Both the position numbers and the translations under genes were made by a program. A DNA stretch of 28,450 bases from assembly GCA_033557685.1 (NCBI GenBank), contig JAWQRN010000553.1, forward strand, positions 1 to 28,450. Reading direction: 5' to 3'. The stretch comes from Sperchopsis tessellata (taxonomy: Eukaryota > Arthropoda > Insecta > Coleoptera > Hydrophilidae). This document shows, in pieces, positions 20,641-28,450 of the stretch. Under the pieces are notes generated by a model. That model did not search any database. It was not told the DNA's origin and worked only from the letters and a program-made list of their open reading frames with translations. Every line of letters starts with the position of its first letter. The first letter of the stretch is position 1.

Positions 20641-20871
20641 TTGAATATATATGCACCTGCACTACAACTACGTGTCTGTGTTTGCACAAGCCCAGTGTTA
20701 GTGTATAGCGCCTTCGGCGATCACGCCGTCTGAATTGGCTTTAACCAGCGGGTGGTCTACATTTACAGGCCGGAGCGCTACATAGTGTTGAGATAAAATA
20801 ATGGTAAGACCCAACACACGGTTATCTCCCGGAAAACCTGCAGATATATTTCTTAATTCTTTAAACACGTT

Positions 20872-21120
20872 TTTTTTTAATTCCAGTTTTAGAACTTTTA
20901 GAAATTAAATTTTTAGGATTATAATCATGAATTCCATAAACATTTACATCTTCAAGAAATTCCAAAGCACAGTCAAACAATTCATCCCGAATAATTGATG
21001 AAAATTTGAAGCACACCTTACGTGTCGCCACTACTAAATCTTTACCTGATATTAATTTATAGTTAAAAAATATGTAATGGCAAAAATCTCACTAACTTTT
21101 GGATTACATTTTTGTAATAA
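20872..21120 (-). pseudogene. unassigned coding-like segment
   Basis: Minus strand from about 21065 down to 20885 reads FNYKLISGKDLVVATRKVCF, KFSSIIRDELFDCALEFLED and VNVYGIHDYNPKNLISKSSK without a stop for about 65 codons, after NPKVSEIFAITYF in a neighbouring frame (about 21105-21066). The composition is balanced and hydrophilic, unlike AT noise. There is no initiator Met and no domain that I recognise. It lies between the hAT right arm and a dispersed direct repeat, so it may be from another element; a host exon is possible. Confidence 0.35.
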
Positions 21121-21129
21121 CATTATTTT

Positions 21130-21315
21130 TCTTAGTTCTGTTTGCGGTTATATAATTATATGCAAGTGTAATAATATATAATGTAATAATAATTATAATA
21201 ATTATGATTTTGCTGTAATTAATAAATATTGAAATAATAAATACAGAAATAAATTATTTTTTATCATTTTAAATTTATATTATTTTGAATACCTAAAAAG
21301 TATTGCCCTTATCTA
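21130..21315 (+). repeat. dispersed direct repeat, copy 1
   Basis: It shares with 22526-22680 the blocks TCTGTTTGCGGTTATATAAT, ATAATGTAATAA, ATAATTATGATTTTGCTGTA, GAAATAAATTATTTT, ATATT(A)TTTTGAAT, and CTAAAAAGTAT(T/G)GCCC. No coding capacity is seen. The two copies are in the same orientation, about 1.4 kb apart. Confidence 0.8.
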
Positions 21316-21416
21316 CTTGTGAAACGGTAAAAAACTAAAGCAAACAATAAGGACAGATTCGGTAACGAAAATAGCGAGTAAAAAAAACAAGAAAAAGCAA
21401 AGTACTAAAGAGAAAT

Positions 21417-21610
21417 ATGGCAATCTGGAATGTGAGAAGGTTAAACGTTAAAGAGGTAGAATAAATCTAAGAGTTTGAAAATATGAAGATAGACTTCTTA
21501 GCCGTAACAGAAACAATAGAAATACTGATGGAGATAAAAAGACTGGTACAAAACAGAATTGTGTGGAAGAAATAAGGAAAATACACATTAAAAATGGCAC
21601 CAAACACAAC
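21417..21610 (+). pseudogene. LINE apurinic-type endonuclease start (RTE-like)
   Basis: An ATG at 21417 opens MAIWNVRRLNVKEVE, then after two stops EFENMKIDFLAVTETIEI. This matches the N-terminal block of LINE endonucleases: (A/S).WNVR.L....K..EL..E...YK.D(I/F)LA(V/I)TET, in which the Asn of WNVR and the Glu of TE are catalytic; both are kept. The rest of the nuclease and the reverse transcriptase do not follow. It may belong to the same class as the C-terminal piece at 12755-13330. Confidence 0.7.
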
Positions 21611-22306
21611 AAAACACCTTTAAACATATTAAACAGGCCAATACACAAAGTCATCAATTAAAGAGGCCGCCATTTGATATGGTACGCAAAATAATTCACT
21701 CCGGAGTCAGTGTAGATCGATTCCTATTGAGCCATCTCGCGACTGAAACGTTGACTACCATTACAACAAACAAAATACATAAAGAAAACTACAAAATAAC
21801 CAGAAACCCGAGGAAACACAATCCATAAATGGAAAAATAGAATAAAACAATGAACACCCAACTTAAAATAAGTCAAAATTCCAATTCAATACAATACACT
21901 TAGACGAAAAGCAGAAACGCTATGTAAATAAGTGACAATAGCGGCGAGTAGGGAAATCTCTTCAAATAGCAAAGGGTTAGAATAACCATAGAATGACTAT
22001 ATGATGGGTCACACTCCTTTAAATAAATGAATAACAGTGAGAAAACCATTACATCCAAATGTGTTAAGCTCTCCTTTGAGCAATATCTACAAGATTGGAA
22101 TAAACCACACTGAGAGTCCAAAACATGACAAATTTCCAAGAAATTTCTCCTTTGTGTACTACCCTCAACATCCAACAAACTCAGTCGAATATCAAACGCG
22201 ATAGTTTAAAATTGTTGTGTGCTCATCTCTTGTTGGAGGTTTTTGGTTCTGCCTACAGGTTTCCTTCATGTTTCCTAATGGTTGGCTTGTCTTTTTGTAT
22301 TGTAGA
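21611..22306. other. no recognisable gene
   Basis: Possibly decayed continuation of the LINE piece. The plus-strand peptide KPLHPNVLSSPLSNIYKIGI near 22047 looks protein-like but could not be assigned. Confidence 0.35.
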
Positions 22307-22343
22307 CCTACGAAGAAAGAATAGTAAATTCTGAAACGTCGGT
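22307..22343 (+). other. small hairpin motif ending GAAACGTCGG
   Basis: ACGAAGAA is followed by a perfect AGAAT/ATTCT stem around an AGTAA loop (22318-22332) and then GAAACGTCGG. The same arrangement, diverged, occurs in both arms of the palindrome at 3835-4180. It resembles a motif common at the ends of PLE-like and other repeats. Confidence 0.55.
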
Positions 22344-22475
22344 AATGTAGAATAGAATTGCATTAGAAATAATTATAACTAATTTTTGCCTTTTTATTTA
22401 CCATATATACCTGAAAAAATAAAGAAAATTGCACCCTTTCTCTAAGCGTCATATACAATTTATGGTCCATATAAA

Positions 22476-22512
<37 letters not shown>

Positions 22513-22520
22513 TATACATA
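22476..22520. repeat. TA microsatellite
   Basis: About 45 bases of TA with single G and C interruptions. A 132-codon open frame on the minus strand runs through it and is not a gene. Confidence 0.95.
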
Positions 22521-22525
22521 TTAAA

Positions 22526-22680
22526 TTTTTCTTAGATCTGTTTGCGGTTATATAATATATAATGTAATAACAATGATAATAATTATGATTTTGCTGTAAC
22601 AAATATTTACCGAAATAAATTATTTTATATCGTTTATAATTTATCATATTTTGAATTACTAAAAAGTATGGCCCTCGTCT
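22526..22680 (+). repeat. dispersed direct repeat, copy 2
   Basis: Diverged second copy of 21130-21315, shorter by a few small deletions. It begins directly after the TA tract, with TCTGTTTGCGGTTATATAAT as its most conserved block. Confidence 0.8.
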
Positions 22681-22689
22681 ACATTTAAA

Positions 22690-24170
22690 TGGCCCGCCAC
22701 GACAAAATGGTAGCCCACTCCTGATTTTGACTAACAATTTTGACATGTTATAATTTGACATATAATTTATATATTTATACCATTATATATTATATTTTTG
22801 ATAACCTTTATGGTAAATCTTTTCTTTACTCTAGATATCTACTTAATGAACTAAAACTAGGTTTATATCAGCTTATTATATCATTCTCAAATTATCCAAA
22901 TTATCTTAAGTCTTAAGTAATATTGTCAAATATAAAATTTTCTATATTTGACCAGTCTCCTTTTCGCAAACTTGCTTGGTAATTTGTAAGATTTATATAC
23001 AAAATAAGAAGCAAACTGTCATATTAAATAGATATTAATAAGAACATCTATCTAATGTAAATGACAGAAGCTCTGAGCCCGCTCTCATAATTGTTTTTCC
23101 AATAGAATCCACAGACATGATTAAAGATCAGACAGAAACACCCAAGGAAAAATATTATAAGCGTTCCGCTATCCTACGAGTTAATAACTCCTGAAACCCA
23201 CAGAATAATGGATAAATTTCCCGGCTTAATGTATTCGGACTAGGCTTCTGTTCATATTTTCCACGAAATAATTACGTGATATAAGATAAATTATTAATCT
23301 GATTAAAGGGAAAGTGTAGTCAATTCGCAAACGAAGAGAAAATTTCTCCGTAATATACATCGGAATAAAATTTATTTTGTCATTTTATAGTCACTATTAC
23401 TCAGGAAGATAAAAACAATATATTTCATTGTATAAAATATTTAACAATGTGATCCCCAATCTACTTAATTTAAAATAATAAATTAAACCGTCATTTAAAA
23501 TTTAAAACTGTATAGCTGACAACTGCAATTATTTGATCAGATAAATTTTACTGTAATTAATGTTTATTTGATATTTTACTGTTTTGTAGCTACCGCATTC
23601 ATTCCAATTATCGATTACGTTTTATTTTTGTATCTCTGTTAATTGGAGTAATCATGCATTTGTCCTGTTACTGTTGCTAAAGCAGAAGTTTGTTTTCGAA
23701 CTGAATTGCAGTATTTTGCGATGGTTATTCTTAAAATCAAAGAGGTTGATAGATGCTACCGTCTTAATGACTTAGTTTTTGAACCTTCTTTATTTACTTT
23801 ATTAGATAAACTTATATATAGATTTATTATAATATGTTATAGAAAGTCTCACTATTATCACAGCTAGGCAATCAGATAATGTATACACTGGCAGGTGATT
23901 TTTTATAAGCCTTTTTTCTATTACTATAAGCACCCAAACAACTTCAAATAGTACTTTCAACTGCATTAATAATAATAAATGTTGATTTTGATAATCATGC
24001 ACCGATGCTATTTAACCTTGCTTAGAACATATTATTAATTCGGTTAATTTTATTTTTAAAACCTTTATTTGAAGGTACATAATTGACCCATGCGGGTAAC
24101 CTGACAAGAGGTCCCCATGATTAAGCCCAGAAACTCGGAACCACGATACATTAGGTACTCTCAGAGACGC
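22690..24170. other. A+T-rich stretch, no gene seen
   Basis: No recognisable protein, RNA or repeat on either strand. The open frame at 23802-24002 (-) is hydrophobic AT-driven sequence. Confidence 0.5.
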
Positions 24171-24179
24171 ACTTCAATC

Positions 24180-26195
24180 TCTTCTTCTGATTACAGCGCT
24201 CACCATGCACTTTATCGCATTCCAGAAACACCTGGACTTGAAAAAAGTGCTAATAAAATGTTTAGATCTCAATCACCTCGAGCAATTGGACACAGTGTTT
24301 TCAGAACTACCATACTGCCTGAAGCAGTCATGTCCGTTGTAGGCTTGCAATAAATGGAAATATACGTCACCATGTTTTCTATTTATCTATGGCAGGATCA
24401 TTAGAATAAGTAGTCGAACCTGTCCATCTTCACCGAAAATATCTTACTCCACCTGCCATCTTTGCATGGTCATTGCACATGTTTCCTCCATTGAGATCTA
24501 ATCCTAATATATGGACCTCGTTTTCCTTTCCAACAAATCTAGAGTAACTATGCCAGCCATTACCAGGAAGGTGACCCTGCACACGCGGATTTCAATCTAT
24601 CGTTGAACCACTTGTACAATATTCGAAGTGCTGATGCAATCCATTGCAGCTGCCCATACCTCTACATAATAAAGTAATATTGGATAGACCGCCGAGCTCA
24701 GAATCCGCCTATTCCCGCTCCTAGATCCGCCAACGTTAGGGCATCAGTTGTGAGAGTGGAGCCACCGTCATACTCGGCTTAGCCATCGTCTTCTGTGTGT
24801 AGGCACTACTTGCCTCCCCTGGATCTAGATTAATTCCCAGATACCGCACGCCCGTTCGCGGAACTACCGTCACTCAGAGCACCTCAAAGTTAATAGGGTC
24901 GGTATTCTTCTTACCCGTCAGTATAATAGCCACTTTCTTTTCCGGAGCGAGCTTCAGGTGTGTCCTATCCATTCAATCAATCACCCACGCCATGGTAGTG
25001 TTCATATTTCCTAGGAGTTCAAATTCAGTCCTCGCCACCACATCCAAAGCCAAGTCATCCGCAAACTCGATGAGAATCACACCCTTCGGCCGCGAGGCAT
25101 GGTAATATACTTGTACTGCATTTCCATAGGATCGATCCGAGTACTGAACCCTGTGAAACGTCACTGTTTCTATTCAATTCCAGAAGTCCTCCCCCCACCA
25201 AATCATATAAGACGACTTGCCAAGTAGCTTCTAATAAGTCGTCGCAAGTATGGAGCTCATCCACATATACCTGCGAATATGCCTCGTTGAATCCCTTATT
25301 TACGTCTAGCAACCAACGCGAAGAGCCTTCTGCTTTTCCAAGTCCACCTCCTTGCTTCTTCGAAAATGTCTAATACCGTCTTCACCGCATTCAGTGCCGA
25401 GTGTTCTTTTCTGAAGCATTACTACTTTTCACACAAAACTCGCCGCTCTTTCGGATTTCTGCCTTCAGTCGACTCAGCAAGATGCTCCATCAGCTTCCTC
25501 ATAACATCCAAAAAAGACAGTGGCATGTATGAGTTTGGTTTGCCTTTCCTTACGAGATCCAGCCTTGCGAGCTTCCACCATCTCGGAAACTCTGCATTCT
25601 GCACAACCACGTTTACAGTATCACAGATGCTCGCAAACCAATATGTTAATCGCCTCTTGAAGTATACCGTCAACTCCGGGAGACCTCCTCTTCCCCAGCC
25701 ACCCACAAGCGTCTATTACTACCTCCTCTATTAGTTGCAACCACTTCTCTATGTATAATGTAATTCTAACCACCTCCCGTACCTTCTCTGGTGGAATCCT
25801 AACTGCAAATAGAGCGATTTGACAGCTTATCATCACTATATGATAGCCCCGACCCCATACAGTACCTCACAAGCTCTTCCATTATTCATTGTTTGGTCTA
25901 CATTTCACAATATGTAGCTTTTTGTTTCTTCTCCTTGTACTCCAACTTTTATCGCCGAATATTTTCTTGGTGTTTGTCTCTTCTAGTTATATGCAGTTAC
26001 GTCTTTCTGTCCATGATAGTATCACGACGAAGATCAGCGATCTTACTGGTTAAATGTCTCCTTCTTTCATATTGCTCCTTTCTAGGAAAAGAGGCGTCAC
26101 ATGCTATGGAGATGATCTCAATTATTAGTTTTGCTTACATATCGAAAATATCGTGCCAAACATGTAGACTTATTTATCCAAACAAATTTATTATT
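24180..26195 (-). pseudogene. R1-clade non-LTR retrotransposon ORF2 relic
   Basis: Decayed but long, read from high to low coordinates. DASFPRKEQYERRRH, KIADLRRDTIMDRK and GSGLSYSDD at 26110-25830 form the linker between endonuclease and RT. GKRRSPGVDGILQEAINILV lies near 25695-25630 (family GK.PGPDGIP), and AEFPRWWKLARLDLVRKGKP near 25590-25530 (family FP..WK.ARLVLI.K.GKP). SYMPLSFLDVMRKLMEHL follows near 25530-25475 (family SYRPICLLD...K..E.L). SDVSQGSVLGSILW lies near 25165-25120, and EFADDLALDVVARTEFELLG near 25068-25009, with the catalytic FADD at 25054-25065. LAPEKKVAIILTGKK is near 24950. Further down come SILLYYVEVWAAAMD near 24680 and CRVTFLVMAGIVTLDLLERK near 24575. GHDCFRQYGS near 24335 matches the GHGCF.(Q/E)YL motif typical of R1. 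Many frameshifts and stops. The endonuclease domain is not seen, so the copy is truncated. Confidence 0.92.
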
Positions 26196-26199
26196 TGTT

Positions 26200-27420
26200 C
26201 CATCATCTATATCCCTGAATTTTCAAACTAATTAACTATTGAATTTAGTTGGTTCTCTCTCTGTCTCTAATATAATTATTCAAATATATGAACAAATCTA
26301 TATGCTTGGCAATATGAATATGTAGTGCAGTGATCAATATTTTTCTAGGTCATTACCAATATATCAGTACCTTTTTTCTATCAAACATCAACATAGTCCT
26401 ATTTGCATTTGTAGGCGACTCTTATTCTAAACGTTGAAAGTTTGTTAGCGAACTACTCTATATTTACTATATAAGTATTCTATATTCTCCCCTCTCACAT
26501 ATACGTTAAATACCTGAAACATTTATATTTCACTGCTGTCCACTCTTTAACACTATTTTCAATGGCATGAACATTTTATTCCAGCAATTTTACAAATTAT
26601 ATCTTTCGTTCATATACAAAATCATCCAAATATCGGTGGTAGAATTGATTTGTAGCAGACATTCAATCTATGTAAATATGCTTCACTACTAGGGTTTCAA
26701 TAAACTAATGCGTAACAACTTTTAAAAATATACAATTACAACGAATGGCGAAGACACTGTGCATCAAACATTGACCATACTCACAGGAAACTAGATTAAT
26801 TTTAACGTATAATTCCATACCAATATGATAGCACAAAAGAGAGGGTTATTTGGATATACATTTTAAAATGTGGTAAATGGAAAATGTATTTCATGATTTA
26901 AGGATAATCACATCCACAATGTCATAAAATAAGAGGTTGTTGGTAGTACTTTAAACAGTTCATATATTAACATTAAACATATATAATTAAAATATATAAG
27001 ATATACTTCATTTACAATATAATTCAGTTACCGATACAGATAGTACGTATTCAAAATATTAAGAGTACGATTAACCATACAACTAAAATAACTCTATAAA
27101 ATACTTGCTTTAAATTAAGTACACATATCGTAGTATGCACCCCATAGGAAACTACATAGAAGACATCTCTTGCTAACTTCAAAACTCAAACAAAATTCCT
27201 ACACTGCATATTTGGTCAGTGTTGAAATGAAGAGCGTTATTCTAAGACTATCTAAGTCCAAAAAGTTGATTATGAATAACAAGTAATTATTTGTAGCGAA
27301 TCAACTGTTACCGATATGAATGAAATATTTTACGTTATACATTTAACTAAAAAATATGTCATGTAATATTACAAAAGTAAACAAAGTCCATATATGTAAA
27401 GTACATTTGGAAAAAATAAC
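26200..27420. other. A+T-rich stretch, no gene seen
   Basis: Nothing recognisable on either strand. If the 27427-27678 segment is a real last exon on the minus strand, its 3' untranslated region would lie here; I did not find a convincing polyadenylation signal. Confidence 0.5.
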
Positions 27421-27426
27421 AAAACA

Positions 27427-28262
27427 TTATAAAAATTGCTCATAATTATCAATGATTTCTTCCACTAGATCTTCTTTAACATTCTTTCGATCGTATCTCA
27501 GCTCTTTATAGAGATTTTCCTCGTCTCTTAATTTGACGCATTTCGGAAGATGTGTATTGGGAACGCTAATTTTATTGTTTGGTGCAGATAGTTTCGTTTT
27601 CTCTAAGGCTTTGGAGATGGCAGTATTGTAGTTTTTTAAAACTTTTTCTCCTTCGCTGTAAGTAAAGACTGTTGCTCTTTATCTTGAAAGGAAATTTATT
27701 TTTCAGCGGAACATTAACTAAGGACTTAAATCTTAAATCTTCCAATACTTGTCATTCTGCCAAACTGTAGAATTTCCATCAAAGACGTCATAATAACTTT
27801 ATGGCCTAACAATCTGTTTTCCTTATTATCTTTTCAGAACTCAAGACCAGCTGACATGAAACTATGCCCACTTATTGCAAAAATGTACTGATTTTTTTGG
27901 AAAATGCTGCATATTTGTCATATAAGAGTTCTTATTCTGGCCTGGACAGGAATCAGAGTATGTGGTCTTGTGTAGGACTTAATTCAAGGTACTTAACTTT
28001 CATTGCATTTTCAGTCCAAGTATATAATAAAGTATTTTATTTGTTCTGACTGACTTCGGTTATTACAAAAGTACGATTATATAATTGCAACTGCCTTATA
28101 TAATATACTTCAGAAATACTTAACGTTGGTAATGGTTGATTCTGCTCCATATTGTAACTCACTTAGACCACACCACCAGAATCGTGTTTTCCTAGAAGTT
28201 CGTAAAAATTTTTTGCGCATTCAACTCACAAAAAGATCAAACGTCAGTTCGTAGGTGGCCAA
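27427..28262 (-). pseudogene. DUF7869-like transposon-type protein relic with an open C-terminal segment
   Basis: Read from high to low: RPPTN and VECAKNFYELLGKHDSGGVV near 28260-28180, NMEQNQPLPTLSISEVYYIR with QLQLYN (28155-28075), TWTENAMKVST near 28020, and YSDSCPGQNKNSYMTNMQ (27960-27905). These match the order (Q..LP.P.L..S..YY.RQL..YN), (W.E..A.RGS.E) and (FSDSC.GQN(K/R)N..M) of a family I know as DUF7869, multicopy in many invertebrate genomes. The function is unproven; D in SDSC and N in GQN are kept. Two or more stops occur. Further on, YDVFDGNSTVWQNDKYWKI (about 27800-27740) is protein-like. From 27678 to the stop at 27427-27429 one frame is fully open for 83 codons (see findings). 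Whether that part belongs to this relic is unsure. Confidence 0.6.
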
Positions 28263-28319
28263 AAAAATTTACTAAAGGAAGAAATTGGCGGATTCTTAGT
28301 GTTTCTAATATCACACAAC

Positions 28320-28320
<1 letters not shown>

Positions 28321-28369
<49 letters not shown>

Positions 28370-28378
28370 TATATATAT

Positions 28379-28409
<31 letters not shown>

Positions 28410-28432
28410 GATATATATATATATATATATAT
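28321..28432. repeat. long TA microsatellite
   Basis: About 110 bases of TA with rare GATA and AATA interruptions, the longest such tract here. It may be of uncertain length because of assembly or sequencing slippage. Confidence 0.95.
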
Positions 28433-28450
28433 TTTTTGTTTATATAAAGT

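Larger units (their letters stand above)
18827..20805. mobile_element. hAT-type element relic with long inverted arms
   Basis: The outermost blocks are inverted copies: TATTTTATCTC(C/A)ACACTATG followed by (G/T)(A)GCGCTCCGG at 18830-18862 and its complement at 20770-20800. The inversion then continues for about 390 bases on each side (18827-19218 and 20408-20805) through the 5' end of a transposase gene. Between the arms lie a PLE scrap (19300-19425) and the rest of one transposase copy (19560-20408, minus strand). Target duplications were not identified with confidence because the repeat edges are imprecise. Confidence 0.75.

Noticed and set aside
22363..22761. 132-codon minus-strand open frame, the longest in the window
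   Set aside because: Its core is an Ile-Tyr run translated from the TA microsatellite, and it overlaps a non-coding dispersed repeat.
24117..24353. 78-codon plus-strand open frame
   Set aside because: Antisense to the decayed C-terminal end of the R1-clade relic (GHDCF motif on the minus strand).
25366..26231. Plus-strand open frames at 25366-25734 and 25893-26231
   Set aside because: They lie antisense to the R1-clade relic, whose motifs on the minus strand explain the sequence.
27815..27990. Plus-strand exon after the good-looking acceptor CTTATTATCTTTTCAG (up to 27838)
   Set aside because: All three frames hit stops soon after the acceptor, and the minus strand here carries the DUF7869-like SDSCPGQNKN motif.
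1..28450. CRISPR arrays, bacterial operons or ribosome-binding sites
   Set aside because: No regularly spaced repeats and no clustered co-directional genes; the element mix is that of an animal genome.

Overview
This window looks like a strongly A+T-rich, intergenic or intronic stretch of an invertebrate nuclear genome, most likely arthropod. That is inferred from the mix of elements: R1-clade, jockey-like and RTE-like LINE remains, mariner and Tc1 transposons, Penelope-like elements (PLEs) with GIY-YIG nuclease domains, a hAT transposase of the GTF2IRD2/ZBED kind, a tRNA-headed SINE and long TA microsatellites. I see no intact host gene, no rRNA or stand-alone tRNA gene, and nothing bacterial. 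Nearly every coding signal is a broken transposable-element relic carrying stops and frameshifts.

Layout. 0.65-1.35 kb: a mariner transposase relic joined directly to a PLE GIY-YIG fragment. 3.84-4.18 kb: a near-complete palindrome (fold-back element). 5.56-5.79 kb: a weak gag-like relic. 6.04-6.99 kb: a jockey-like reverse transcriptase relic. 7.47-7.73 and 9.58-9.88 kb: two copies of one SINE. 7.78-8.86 kb (minus): a larger PLE relic. 12.76-13.33 kb (minus): the C-terminal end of an RTE-like LINE. 13.381-14.819 kb: a Tc1-like transposon with both terminal repeats and the TA target duplication, but with a decayed transposase. 14.92-15.56 kb: a diverged tandem duplication. 15.54-16.34 kb: relic of a widespread uncharacterised repeat-encoded protein. 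18.83-20.80 kb: a hAT relic whose ends form roughly 390-bp inverted arms. 21.42-21.61 kb: an RTE-like endonuclease start. 24.18-26.20 kb (minus): a long R1-clade ORF2 relic. 27.43-28.26 kb (minus): a DUF7869-like relic with an unusually open last segment. Long TA tracts lie at 2.27, 22.48 and 28.32 kb.

The features do not work together as a pathway. The window is a record of repeated insertion, truncation and nesting. The points most worth a second look are the palindrome and the recurrent GAAG(A)-stem-GAAACGTCG-type motif near PLE-like pieces (part of which resembles a hammerhead ribozyme core), the hAT inverted arms that share a defect, the SINE family, and the open reading segment at 27.43-27.68 kb. 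Family names come from recognised motifs, not from any search.
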